From Bombyx mori (lineage: Eukaryota > Arthropoda > Insecta > Lepidoptera > Bombycidae), in assembly GCF_030269925.1 (NCBI RefSeq), contig NC_085129.1, positions 10,345,501-10,409,500 of the forward strand: a stretch of DNA of 64,000 nucleotides, in the 5' to 3' direction. Position 1 is the stretch's first letter, and every line of letters starts with the position of its first letter. The notes beneath the pieces are model-generated. The model had not been told where the DNA came from. It saw only the letters and a list, made by a program, of their open reading frames with translations, and ran no database searches. Both the position numbers and the translations under genes were made by a program. Below, in pieces: positions 22,261-37,200 of this stretch.

Positions 22261-25200
22261 ATGGCCGTGATTCTATTACTCGGAATATTACTTATAAATC
22301 GAGTCAGCACGCGAACGGCGATAACCGAGTTACCACCAGAGATTGGCGGAATCGCATTAACAGATGCTCCCGTCGCGATTTTTACCTTACAAATCCGACG
22401 CGCGGATGCGGACGCCGCTGCCTCCGCCGGAAACAATCTCAATGCCGACGAGGGCGCAGCATCGAACAACCAGGATGTACATGAAAATTTCCAAGCAATT
22501 CGCTCACTTAGAAATGAAATGGAAAAAAAGAATCAAATCGGAAACGAAGAAAACGTTGACTTGCCTTCATCTACAGATAGAAAAGTCATATATAATGGTG
22601 GGATTTTTCCTCTAAATGAAAAAGATAAAACGAATACTGGCCAAGTGATGCCTTTAGTTTGGAATGGCTGTGTAGAAACACGGCACAAAGAAAATTATGG
22701 AAACACAGTGAAATACGAAGAAAATACACATGTTGATGATAATATACACATTCAGGGTAACAAAGATATCGGAAACCTGTGGAATAAGCGGAATGTGGGC
22801 TTAAACGACACGACAACCTTTAAATCTTGGTTGCAAAAATACAATAACTTAAAGAACAGTAAAAGTGAAGAAAGACGTCAACAAAAATTGGATTTTCCGT
22901 TTCCGAAAAAAAATACAGAGACTACCTTGCAAACGGTGACAGAAACTGCGTCAAGTACGGTACACGTCATACCCATAACAAGAAACGTTTTCAAAGAGCA
23001 AGTGCCGAGCACCACGGCCAATATTAATGTGACAGAAAACAATATTATAGCTGGTTACACAGAAGATTGGTTTGAGTCAAAGGACAGAACGAAAATAAGA
23101 TTTAGTGAACTCCCCCAAAGGGAAACATATTTGATACCCACGTTGAAGCTCGAGGAGGGATTTTACCCTTTCAGTTTTATGTCACGGTTCTTTTACCTGA
23201 TTTATCCGTTTGATTTTCCAATAGGTGAGTAATGATACTAATTTCGATACAAATATGGTTCACATCGCGTTCCAATTCACTGCGCTTAGTCAAATACAAA
23301 AGTAATACAGCGATTCATATATCCTATCATTAGTATTTTTTTGTTTAAGGTCTAATCAAAGACATAGTTTGGGGAGAGTTCACGTTTCCACATTCATTTT
23401 TGCAGGTACGTAAAAAAGTATAAAAATTGATATAAAAAAAAAACATAGAAAATAAAATGGATTATAAATAAATCAACGGATTACTATTCTCAGAACAAGA
23501 TTTTTCTGTCTCATGTCATCATTGTGTCCATTTATGGAGGATTAAATGTTGTATTAATTAATTTACGAAAAGACACGAAAGACAATGAAAATAAATACAT
23601 CTTTTAAATAGTCATTTAATCAACAAATAGTTCTTTCTTAGGGATCGAAGTAAAGAATTTTTTCACAACTTCAAATACTAAACGGACCAGCTCATCGACA
23701 ACTGGCTTTCCGAATTCTTCAGTTAATTGCCTCCAATTTTCATTGATGAACGACAAAACGGCTTTGCCTATAAAAGAAAATACAACATTGCAATTAAAAA
23801 TACATTCACAATGCTATGAAAATTAAGCGGTAGGCAGCGGCTTGGCTCTGCTCTTGGCATTGCTGAAGTCCATGGGCGACGGTAACCACTCACCATCAGG
23901 TGGGCCGTATGCTCGTCTGCCTACAAAGGCAATAAAAAAATAAAAAATTAGAAAAAAAAAAAATCGTAATCTAAATTCAAGAATTCGAAATGTCAGAAAG
24001 AATACAATGACATTAAAAAACATGAGATTAATTCGTAAAAGTAGTCTATGTCTAGTCTATGGCTCGCAAAATCCAAAGAAAATTGCGTTTAGAGCCTTGC
24101 AAATTCACGACTTGTTAGGTATCAGACGATAACCGATGACCATCGGTTATTGAAATAAATTTTAACGAAGAACGACTTCTTTAAAAAATTCTGGGCTAGT
24201 TCATGCCCTTAACGTAAATTAATTTCGTAACTCGTAATCAGAGTTACTGTTATTGGTCGGCTGTACGAATCAAGTTTGAAATAAAGCTTCCTTTCTTTGT
24301 TATTGCCTATCACTTCTTTATAAGTAGATATCTCAACTTCCGGTAAAAAGATATTGGGATTTCTTTATTAACGTTCCGAAGACAGTTTTGGTACTTAGCT
24401 GCGTAAGAAATAGCAAATGTTATGTAGTATACAGTAAGAATAGAATTTTATAAACAGTACAAGTAAAACTTTAAAGTATCGGATTTTGTTTCGGTAAGTA
24501 TTAGGTATTATTTATAGGAGCCTCCACACCTTTTTGAGTTACTTTGCAAAAAATAAAATATGACTTTGACATAAGATTGTTAACAGCAAGAGATAATTCA
24601 GTTAAGCGGCTATGGCGATAGTACAGACATAGGGAGTTAAAGTTATGTCGTTAAAATAAATAAGTTGTTAAGGATGTGCCCTTTTATTCCTTGAGAAGTA
24701 TTCCGATCTTAGAGTTCTCGTGACATTTAATTTGAGAATATTTTTAAGGAAAATCAGCCACAAAAATGTTGGTAATACACACTTGTATTTCGATAGGACA
24801 AAGTTGATCACCTACCATCAATTAGGCTGTTCACTTGATTGTTCTTCAACAGAAAATTGAATAATAAAAGAAATATTAATGTTACTAACTAATTTCGGGA
24901 TTCCCTTTGAACAGATTCGTCAAGAAAAATGTAACTCTTCCTTCGTTTTTATAATCCAACGAGTAGCTTTTAACTTCCTGATAAACCTCGCCATCTCGTT
25001 CCACGTCTTCAAATTTAACCTTTAACATTAGTGCTACGTCCGCTGAAAAGAAAAAAAGCAATTGTCAGAATCTAGACAAAACAGATAGTTCAATAAATGA
25101 AATTTATAAATCGAGACGAAGCTTTTAACAAATAAATTATTAGAGTAAAAGTCATCAGCGCTCTTATTATTTTGTTAACCTTATTCAACTACTAATATCA

Positions 25201-28200
25201 TTTAGATTTGAAGGTTTGACAGTCATGTACAAAAATTAAGTTGATATTGTTACATAATCATCACATAGATCAATTAAATTCAAACAAATAATATTGTAAT
25301 TAGATTTTCTAATTACGATTTTTATGTTTCGCTTACATTTTGTTTATTAAGGTAGACAAAAACTAGATAAGAATAAAAAGGTGCTACTATTTAGGATAGT
25401 AAGTATGGATGATAAGAAAGAAGCTAGAGCTGAGGCCTGTGTAGTGCCTAAAGTATAACAGCCACATTTCTTCCTCTAGTCGTCGTAAAGTTGTATAGCG
25501 ATGTGCTCTGAGTATTCTACTATCACTGCAATCGCAAATTCTCTTTTACTGAAGGTAGGATTTCATAATACCAGTTTGTAGCCTAATTCTGTCGGAAAAC
25601 ATTCATTAGATGAGGCAGTGCAATATAATACAGAATTATACCCGTTTAGCGCCAAAATAAACTGTTCGCATATAACCTTATAAATAGCCGGTTAAACTAT
25701 CAGATGAGTACGTAAGACAGGCAGGTTTAAAACGACTACGCTAATGCTACATCAATATGTTCACAAAAACTCGAAAATCATATCCAAACTTTTTTTGTAA
25801 ATCTCATTTAAAAGACAAAAACTTACTTATTTTAATTTTCGCGTCTCCGTCTCCATTTATTGATACAATTAAAATTTGTCCCTTAGCTTTATATTTTCCT
25901 TTGATCGTCAAATTACAGTGGAATTTCATTTCAGCTTCTTCATCGTTGTAACTAGAAATGTTTACACGTGTGATTCGGCAATGAATACATAATTAGAATT
26001 ACATAGTTAATCTTTATTGCATAGATGGGTGGACGAGCTCACAGCCCACCTCGTTTTAAGCGATTACCGGAGCCCATAGACATATATGGCGTAAATGACG
26101 CCACCCACCTCGAAACATGAGTTCTGTTCTCTGTTTTTTACAATAAAACGGCTACCTTTCAAAGCGAATCGCATTACTGTTTCACGGCAAAAATGGGCAG
26201 GATGGTGATACCTACCCGTGCGAACCCACAAGAAGCCATATCACTATTAATTACGCAAATTATAATTTTTGCAGGTTTGTTTTTTATTACATAATTTTTA
26301 TCCTTTACCGTGAAAATCAATCGTGAACACTTGTCAAGTACGTATTTCATTAGAAAATTTTGCACCTGCCTGCGGGATTCGAACACCGTTGCATCGCTCG
26401 ATACGACTGCACCGGGTGTCTTATCCTGTAGGATCCTGTCCCTATGACGACTTCAACTTAATATTTTAATTTAAAAACCCTTTACTGTCACCATTCTAAA
26501 AAGTACAAGAAAAATCAAAACCACTTAACACCAGGTTGGCTGTGAGCTCGCCCATCTAAGCAATAAATTAAAAAAAATATTTTCATACTTTAATTTTATC
26601 TAAATATTTTTTGTTCGGTTATTATAGATTGTGTATAATATAATGTGATTTTTAGTAGATCTTCGAAACTAAGTAAAATATATATTTAACTTTTCAACGG
26701 TACCAATACAAGTCAGTCGATTAACGTACAATAAGATTTTACTAAAATATTGACAAGTCAAACTATAGTTTCAATGTGAAAACATTTTGATACTGCGAAA
26801 ACGAAAAGGCAGTTATTTAGATTCCAATTAATCGCTTACCTGACAGAATCCACGATACAATTTCTAAAGCCCGTCACAGTTCCATTCAAGAGTTCCACTT
26901 TAAAACCCCCCGGAAGCTCCACGACCACTTTATCCTGTTTCAGTGGATCTATCGGTTCTATATTTAGGGACGGAATACCCTTCGAGAAAATCGGTATCGT
27001 CTCCTGTACAGTACTCTTCAAACATTCCGACTTTTGCCCGGGGCATATTTTAATGAAATCCGCTAGAAAAATAACCCCAAGTTTGTTATTAAAAATCGAC
27101 GAATGAACATCTTTTAACATTGAACTAAAAAAATTTTAAATCGTAAATCGAAATATGTACGTATTTTACATAAATAGTACTTACGGGCTACTCTAGCGTA
27201 GCATTGATAGCTACTTAAAGCGATAAATATCGCAATTGTAAAAAAATAATTAAACATGATTTTCTTATTATAAATTAAAATAAAATCCGTTTATCACCGA
27301 CGCGAACCTTGTGCAAACTGACGCTGTATTAAAAACGATTCAGATAAAATGTGATGTCAAATAATTAATTTGCATATTATTGTTCATACAAAATAAGGTA
27401 TCGCGAAAAGGAAATAAGTCAGTTCAACTGTACGGTTGACTTGTAGGAAGGAACCGAACAATAATAAATCTTTTCGGAGTTCCGTGGATAATATTTTTTC
27501 GTAATAAATATATTGTACTAGTAACTAACTCATAGCCTTAATAATAAACGTAAGGCAGCTATTTTTATGAAAAAATCATGATATCTCAAAAATATTTAAC
27601 CTCATTTCTCGTAGGGCGATTATCAATTTCTAAGTTCCAGTTAACATGCTTTTTTTTTATTGCCCTTGTAGGCAAACGAGCATACGGCCCACCTGATGGT
27701 GAGTGGTTACCGTCGCCCATGGACTTCAGCAATGCCAGGCAATGGCAGGCAGAGCCAAGCCGCTGATGGACTTCAGCAATGCCAGGGGCAGAGCCAAGCC
27801 GCTGCCTACATGTACGAGAACTTACACTAATGTCTGAGAAAGAACACGCTTCTCTCTTCGTGTACCCGTCGAGGTCGAATAGGGGCCAAGATATAGATCT
27901 CGCCCAAACGGCACCTTAAGGTCTCGCTCCGCTTCTAATTTAAGAACTTGCTAAGGGGCCCAAAAAATGCAACGCGTACGTTACGTGCGACTCGCGTCTA
28001 CCGGATTGCGGATGACCGCACTCCCCTACTCACCCTCAATCTGATCTTAAATGGTGGGTATCCCGGGAGTGTAATTTGGCGGCACCGCCTGCGAGACCTT
28101 CAGATATACCGCCAGCTGCCGTCACGTCAGTTCTGCATTTTATAAGGACAATATTGTGCTTAGAGATGCGCTCTGCGTGAAACGTGTCGCTTTGTCGTCA

Positions 28201-31200
28201 GCCTACCTCGGATGAATTCTGTCTCATACAAAGCATCAAACACAGGTTCTGACCCAAAAAGATTAATACAAAATATTTCCTTAGATTTTGCGTTTGAATT
28301 ATAAGTAAAAATTACATACAGAAAGAACCCTTTGAGTATGGTAACACATAATACAAACATTATGTATATTAAATTTAAAACCTTGAACCTACCTGAGATG
28401 TGATTTCTCGTTTCTGTTCCGTAAATTCAGACATGAAATGACGTATATATTAAGTTTTGATAACTATTAACTTAATTGACCTTCGAGGAATTAATTCTGT
28501 TGTGGAGCCTACGGATGACGCACTACCGATATTTCATGTGACCTTCGAATAATGTACGTTAAACTATTTAAATTAAATTACAAGTTTTTTCACAGGTGCG
28601 TTTGAATTTTAATTATACAGAAATAATTTTGTTCATTACATGTTATTAATATTTGTTATCAACATTGTTAAATTTAAAAAAATTAAACATATTACTTAAG
28701 ATAGGTTCATTTTCTTTATCAAGGTGTGGAAATAACGACGAAGAGAAGTTCTTCCACCGAGCGGGTGATATTGCTCGGAAGACTATCTTTTTTTTTAAAT
28801 TATGAATGAGGGATTACTGTTGGCCCAGAGGCCTTTCCAGTTTCACCAGGACATCATAAATATCACAGTGAGAGCATCAGTATAGAGCATTATTACTACT
28901 GGTTTCATCTGAGTAGCACCTAACACCAGAGACTACAACAATTAAAGGTCCATCTAAATATCTCAGGTTCGGGAGAGGATAAGTACCGTAGAATTAATTT
29001 TGAAACCTCAAAAACCGTTCTGCTTACAGTAAACACAGTCGGTAGTGTGGCGCTCCGTTTGCAACGGGATTTTTGAACGGAACTTGGCGCCAGATTCTAC
29101 TAAGTATAATGGATTATTGAACCTTTCTTTTATTGTCCTATTGGCAAATAAGTGTAGAACCCACCTAATGACTAATAACACAAAATATACAACCCACCGT
29201 CGCTTTTTTTTAATTTTTTTATTTTTTTTATTTTCCTACCTAAGCTGAGAGCCTTGAGAGGCTATTTCAGCGTAACCCTAACGTTTGTAGGTGACGGGGC
29301 TCAAACCTGATGACGTTGCTAACACGAACCCTAGCAAGAGCCGTGCTTCGCAGAGTCTACCACCGGATCGGAAACGCGACCCACTGAGAAGATCCGGCGA
29401 GAAACTCAGTGGGCTGTGTCTGAGAGTTAATTTACTCGTCGAGCCCTTCGTCGCAAGCGACGGGTTCGACGAGGACGGTGACCGGTGCTTGAAGTACCTA
29501 GAAGCACCGTTAGTGGATCGGAAGGATCCGAGATGACGTGTTTTGGGCGACGTCGACTGCTTTCCATTCTGTCCGCAGGATCGGGAATGTAGTTGCGGGC
29601 GGCCACGATGAGAGGGTTCTCGTGTCGTGCCGCTTTATCGAAGTGGACCGTCGCTTATGGACGTCAGAAATACTATAGATTGGCCTTCCAATCGAAGGAT
29701 AGTATAGATGTTGAAGGCATTGTGCCAATGTGGGCTACAATACAATGCTCTTCTTTAAAAATATATTTCTTATTTATATTGGGGTGATTCTGATCTACCC
29801 TAATCATGAAATCAAAATCATACCCATGAACCTCATATTTTAGAAACACATAAATCATTTCCTTAGTATCCAGAGAGGTCGACCGAATGGTTTGTGTAAT
29901 ATATCAAAAAAAGAAAGCAAACAACAATGACATTTTAAAAGGATAGCCTTCTGAAACTCAATAACGCCTTGGCTCTTCCGATTAGTGCTAAAAGCATCAC
30001 ACGTATATTTGTACAGTGTTGTGTGTGCCAGTCGATGTGAGTCTAATTTAGCAAGAATTCAATATGTTATAGTTTAAAAAACGATCAAAGTTTTTTTTGT
30101 TTCATAATAGGCAAAACATCGTGTGGCTACAGGTTAGTCAGATAAAAAGTGTCCCGACTGGTTTAAATTAATAAAATGCGAAAACAAGCTTACAACCTGC
30201 TTATAAAACGCGTATTCTTAAAATAATAAACTTAACGTTTAAAATTATCACGGAAAATGTAGTAACTTAAAGTGGAATTTAATGTCAAGCTCTATCTACA
30301 CTTGTTTGTGACAGCAGTATTAGTAAATAAATATCTTAGGTAAACATCGGAATAAATAGCTATTATTATTAAATCTATATTTAAGTATAAGTATATATAA
30401 AAATGAATTGCTGTTCGTTAGTCTTGCTAAAACTTGAGAACGGATGGACCGATTTGGCTAATTTTGGTTTTGAATTATTTGTGGAAGTCCAGAAAAGATT
30501 TAAAAGGTAGATAAATATGAAAATGCTCGGAATTAGATAAGAAAAACAATTTTGTTTTTCCTTTGATGTGTCCCCCGTCGGACGGATTCATTTTGTTTGT
30601 TTTAAGTTTTTTTTATACAAAAGTTTAGGTATTTTATTTATTGATTGAGGCACTACGAAGTCTGCCGGGTCTGTTAGTATTATTAATATAATATACTGAA
30701 CAATTTTTGAAATATCCTGTATTGCAATAGGCAGCGGCAGTATAGGTTTCCAATTACCATCAGGTGCGTCGAGCATTTGTTTGTCTTCAAAGGTATTAAG
30801 CATTTATCTGTTCTAGCCTAAGACTCCTTTGGTTATATGATGTCGTCATAGCCTAAAGGATAAGACGTCTGGTGCATTGGTATTTTGCGATGCACCGATG
30901 TTTGAATCCCGCAGGCAGGTGCCAATTTTTCTAATGAAATACGTACTCAAGAAATGTTCACGATTGACTTCCACGGTGAAGGAATAACATCGTGCAGTGA
31001 AAATCAAACCCGCAAAATTATAATTTGCGTAATTACTGGTGGTAGGACTTCTTGTGAGTCCGCGCGGGTAGGTACCACCACCCTGCCTATTTCTGCCATG
31101 AAGCAGTAATGCGTTTCGGTTTGAAGGGTTGGGCAGCCGTTGTAACTATACATGAGACCTTAGAACTTATATCTCAAGGTGGGTGGCGCATTTACGTTGT

Positions 31201-34200
31201 AGATGTCTATGGGCTCCAGTAACCACATAACATCAGGTGGGCTGTGAGCTCGTCCACCTATCTAAACAATAAAAAATAAAAAAACCAAATGCAAGGAAAA
31301 AAACGTAGTTTACAATTTATCCGTTCTGAACTAAGTTAGATTTGTACCAATTATAAGAGACAAAAAATAGCAAGCTAAGAGCCTGAACAATTTCAAAATT
31401 TCGTACTCAGGCCCAAATATTTAGGATTAAAAGTACTTTCTTTTAGAATTTATACAGATCCAATCTAATTTTAGAACAAAATCGTTACATGAATTTTTAG
31501 GCTCTAACAAGTTCTCAGCACATCTGATGTAAATTTATTATTACCCGGGCCCATTGCCATCAAAACATGACTGAGAAATGGGATCGAAAATATTCTTAAA
31601 AACTTTATTAAGGTTCAATGCTTATTTTAAGGCTGTAACCATTGAATTAATTCGAATTCTTTCAAAAATTTACGCCATTTATTAATACCCAAAAATGCTC
31701 AAATATAATGTCGGAATTATTTATTATTCTGAGATTTCCTTTGCTCATTTCACAAAATGGGCATTTCTCTCTTAGACAAGACGCATTGGTCATCGTCTAA
31801 TTACATCGGCTTTTTCTCGGATTATGCCTTGTCTGTTTTGATTTGTTGAGCCAACACGTTTCATCTTAAGACTTCCAGGATGAAGGGAGAATATCGTATG
31901 ATACAGAGAAAGATGCTGGAAAAAACATTTGTAATAATCTTTATTTCATTCTGACTAATAATTTTCCCATCTAAGTACACAAATCAAAACCATTGATTTT
32001 GTTGAATTGAATTCTTAGTAAAATTTTGTAAAATCTTGATTTACATAAGTGTAGGCTTTCAAAATTCCAAAGTTTTTTAACTTGAAACTAGTTAAAATCA
32101 GCGAAGCATTTTAAAGTCATAACGATTTCTTTTTTCAGTCAATAAAAGTGGAGTCGACATTTTTGGTTTGTATCGTCGTGTTTGCGTGTATAGCCTTAGT
32201 AATACCGTCATACCTTCTCGTCTTGGGAATTCTATCGCTGTTCTCAAAGTCAAGTTGTGATGACGAAACAGAAGCCGGTGCGTTATTTCCTGATATAGAA
32301 GAACCAGATTGCAACGACAAAGCGTTGGTCGTAATGACCTTTTTTGCCGTACTGGTTTGTTGGTATGTCCTATTCATAATACACATTTTTCAGTAGAGTA
32401 CAAAAGTGATGATATAAAAACTATACTGTCCAGTGAATATTAGTTCGTTAGTTCATACTAGTAAAGTGTAAGTTGGAAAATTTTTACTACATGATCTTTG
32501 TTCTGTATACATTGAAACTTTAAAATGCGAGTTTTATTCTTCTTCTTTTTATTTAATTTATTTATTTAATTTTGCTGAAGTCCATGGGCGACGGTAACCA
32601 CTCACCATTAGGTGGGCCGTATGCACGGCTGCCTACAAGGGCAATAAAAAAAAATTGGTGACTAGGATAATTTTGATCTTCAGATACTTATCCAATACCT
32701 ACCTAGGTATTAGAATTGATTTAAAGAATAATGTTACAAGATTCAACGAACTCTTTCCGATATATGAAATTAACTCACGCGTCATATGATTTAAATCATA
32801 CATCCGTAATATATTCTAATCTGACGAAGCGTGTTGCGGATAATAATATGTACTTTTAGGCTATGAAGCTACTTTGCATTTTGATTTAATAAAAAAATAT
32901 AAATCATATTGAGTATCGTTATAAATTAATGAGTCTACTAAGACTACGAAAACAATATTCTGATTTGAAAAATATTACCATACAATCTCGTAAAAAGGAA
33001 GTTTGACTTTTCAAAATCGAAATGAGGCAAATTAACAGAAGAGCAATTAAATCGACGAAAATTTAAAAGTTCTGAAAATTTCGCCAACTCTTTCATTACT
33101 GTTTCTTTTGAATTTATTTCAGTTCGCAAATATACTTTGATGTCAAAATTAAAATGCGGAATGAATAATTTGATAATTGAATTTCATTTAGCGGGAAAGA
33201 TTTGCAATCAATATTAAGGAACTCAATGTAAATTTCTCGAATGATTCTAAATAATGATTTAAATTCATATCTTGCGTTTGTTTTTTATTTGGTTAGAACA
33301 CCGTGGACATGAAGACAAGGACAGGAGTTAATAATATTTGATTTTCTGTGAGAAATATACTCAATGACCTTATGCAAACTGACAATAAATTAATATCTGA
33401 TATGGACAAAGTTTGACGATAAAAATCGTGTTTGAAACACAAGTCCGGTAGATTCTGCAAAGCACTGCTCTTGCTAGGGCTGGTGTTTGCAAATTCTGTC
33501 AGGTTGAGCTCATGAGCTCACCTACCCGTCTTTGCGTAGTTGGAAAAGCCCCGTTAGCTACCAATTAGATGAGAAAAAAAAAAGTTCGCATTGCATTAGG
33601 ATAACCACTATCGTAGCTTTAATAATGAAGATGTTCGTTTGTTTTTATCTGATAGATAGTGACGGACTTCTGTAGGGTATGTCATTTTATCTAATATCAA
33701 GTCTGGAAATACTGGTTCATGTTTTGGATGTGTTTATCCGAAGTATCTTTTGATAGGTTTTATTTTCCAATTTTTTTTACGACATAATAAATTAGGCTAT
33801 TAGTAAATTTGATTTAAAGTGAATATTTAAGCTTTAAGATATAGTACCCCGCGAAAACCGGTGATTTCGGGTTGTGACCATCGTTAATTTTGTAAAAAAT
33901 CAATTTCTTGAAAGTGCTTCCCAATCACTTGCTACTTACATTGCCCTACAGTATTTACTTATTATGAATTTATTTACTGTTCTGATATAAACAAAACATC
34001 TAGTCACAGAATTCCTTGATTCATTCTGTTCTTGATTCCGTGACCAATAATCAAATTATATAATTATATCATATTGTATATGTTAATCTTTGCATTTTTT
34101 CAGTGTTCTAATATCAGGAATGGCTATAAGCAACGAACAAGCGCACACAGCGGCCATTGACAGTAACAATGTTTTCAGCTGCGCATGCGCAGACGTAGTC

Positions 34201-37200
34201 TCTTGGATGTCTACTGCAGCAAGACAGTTGTATCACAGTCTCGTTCCACCAATAGATCTTGTGCTCCACGCTTACGAAGACGATTTAAAAAGTGAGTACC
34301 AACACAGATTACTATTAGTATAAACTGCTTATAATAATAATACATATTAATTATAAATAGCTGAGAACAAATTAAGTACAGTTCCCAAAATAGGAAACCC
34401 TGCGTTATGGGTACCAGAGACGGACATACATACTCATATACTTTTAAATATATAGTAAACACCCAGACAATGACCAAAAATGGTTTCTTCGCGGCAGAAA
34501 TAAGCAAAACAAAAAATTCTGCGATATTCCGGAACCAGCAATGCATTCATGTCGTCAAAAGAACGAGCATTTGCGCTTGTTTCAAGAATTTCTACTAAAA
34601 AAATTAATGTTAATGCAATTAGACGTAACAAATATATAGACTTCAATGCTATTTTATTTACATAATAACGTACAAAAAAATGGCAAAACAGATTGGCAAT
34701 GACCTTGATACGACAGTAATCAATTATTATAAGATTTAATGCCACGAAAAGAATATGAATAATTTCTGTATAAACCTTGAATTATAAAAATTAAGCGATC
34801 GGTAAACAAGATTGCTGTTCCTGTTTTGTTTTTATTTCAACTTTACAAATATTCAGATTATTATGGAATTCAAACTATAAAATTTCCAGTTACAATTTAT
34901 ATTCTATACAAATAATTATTTACTAATTATACAATTTCCAGTTTATTAGCTTTTTGTAGCGCTGTTTATTTATAATAATACATATATTTAGACAAAGTGA
35001 TATTGTCTCTCATAAAAAGAAACCTTCTCGCGTATCTTACTTTTCTTTAAACATGGCACGGAAATGCTATGCAAGTTTCAGAACTTTCTAGATCAGTCTA
35101 GAAGCTATTAAACTTTTTGGTTCACTGGACCGCCTCCTATTTAGGTATGTTTAGTTATGTTATGTTAACGCACCCTGTTTTTTAGGTACCCAACATAAAT
35201 ATTATTAATAAATGGTTTATTTTTGTCATTGCCATACAAATCAGGATCACAATTGAACCTGGTAGCTAAACATCAACGCGATTATCATTTAATCCATAGA
35301 TGGATTCTTTATATGTATATCCCATGTTTGTACGTATTGAAAAGATTCATAGGTTAATATTATAATATAATTGATATTCTAATAACAATTTTGGAACTTA
35401 TCGTTCACTTTAAATTATTTCTAAACGTGTTGCGACAAATTGGACTATTTTTAAACCTCCAACAAACGCCGACTATAGTCAAAGAAATGATAAAATGAAA
35501 AACTAATATAAAATAAAACATCAGTTAGAAATTTTGTCTATTTTTTCTCTTAGTGATCTGAAAATATGAATATTTAAATGATTGTCATTATTTAACTATT
35601 CTTTGGGCTATAAAGTTTTTATTTGAACAATTTTAATGTAATAATTTCAGATGTGGAGACATTACTCGGAGAGTCCATTCAGCAAGCCGTGGCATCCGAA
35701 AGTGGAATCGATTTAGTTTTCGACTCTTTAGCAGACATTATCACCGGTATTTTTTTATTATTTCATACTCTTGAAACTACTTGAAAGCATTCAAAATGAC
35801 TGAGTAGCTTAGGTGGTCGTATATGATTATCGGAAACCATTCATATCACAATACATGTCCATTCCTCGACTTAATATTTTTTATAGCAGTGGGTTGGTTT
35901 ACTATTTGGAGAGTGAACCCGCTAAATAATCTTCCCATCGCTTTTTCATCTAAAATTTCAATCATATTATTATGAAAAGGTGTTTTCCTCTAATTCCGAC
36001 TATTCTATGCCTTTTTTTTTGCCCTTGTAGGCAGACGAGCATACGGCCTACCTGATGGTGAGTGGTTACCGTCGCCCATGGACTTCAGCAATGCCAGGGG
36101 CAGAGCCAAGCCGCTGCCTACCGCTTAATACTCTCCACAAGCCTCGTTTGAAGAAGGACATGTCATAGCGCTCGGGAAACACCGTGGAGGGGAGCTCATT
36201 CCATAGCCGGACGGTACGTGGCAAAAAAGATCTCTGGAAACGCACTGTGGATGACCGCAGTGGCTCCAGGTACTATGGATGAACTCTACTCCGGTGGCGG
36301 GCGGGGCGATGGTAAAAACGAGATGCCGGTATCATCTCGAACAATTCCTCAGAGCACTCCCCATGGAACATACGGTTCCAAATACAGAGGGAACCGAAGT
36401 CCCTCCGCAGACCCAGAGGTTCCAAACGATCCGTGAGAATGGGATTATAACGGCTTCGTTCATTGGAGTTTGGATTTATTGGGGCTCCAGCGACCATTTT
36501 ACACCACTTATGACGCAAGCTAGTTTGCCCATCTACGACATAATAATATAAAATTTAAAAGTGATTAGCTTTATGTATATCTCAATATTTTTTTTATTGC
36601 TCTTGTAGGCAGACCAGCATACGGCCCACCTGATGGTGAGTGGTTACCATCGCCCATAGACTTCAGCAATGCCAGGGGTAGAGCCAAGCTCATTGATAAA
36701 TATGACGATATGAAACCCAATATTACAATATTGCGTTATTACGTTATTCTATTAAAAAGACGTTTTAGGACAAAATGAAATATCCAGAATATTTTATTAA
36801 TATATTCTACCCACGCACACACTTCCTAGAAGCCTTATTACATTGTTTTTATTATGAAATTCTGGAGGTTCTTAGAGGATCGTCTCAATAACGAATTAAA
36901 ATGAACCAATGTTCCTCCAGTGATTGAAATTGGTCTTTAATCACTCTTTCCTCAAGATTTAGGTATATTAATTGAACTCCATTTTTTATTTTCTATAATA
37001 TTTTTCTAATGTATTTCGAAAATTGACTCCAAAATTGTTCCTTTGATAACATTGACTCGCAAAAAAACAAAAATTAAAATTAAAAATGTCGCTGAACTGA
37101 TGACAAAATAATAATTTTCGACCTTCTGCTATACAATGATTTCAACCTGGTTTCTCAAGATGATTGAATGCATTCTCGTCATGATGCTTTAAGCTTCGGT

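Noticed and set aside
22203..22469. Minus-strand frame opposite prominin exon 1
   Set aside because: Shadow of the coding strand; no splice context or domain.
24127..24152. Short palindrome ATAACCGATG/CATCGGTTAT as a regulatory site
   Set aside because: A 10-bp-arm palindrome in an intron is compatible with chance in a 64-kb window, and nothing around it supports a function.
25952..25980. Takeout exon 3 extending upstream of 25951
   Set aside because: The upstream in-frame codons have no AG acceptor at a compatible phase, while ttctag|T fits both phase and family alignment.
30840..30925. Bm1 heads as functional tRNA genes
   Set aside because: A- and B-box-like motifs are present, but the sequences continue into the SINE body and do not fold into complete tRNAs.
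32363..32396. Prominin exon 3 reading on to the TAG at 32394-32396
   Set aside because: The donor GTATGT at 32363 gives phase 2, which matches exon 4 exactly and restores TM2; the longer frame is intron read-through.
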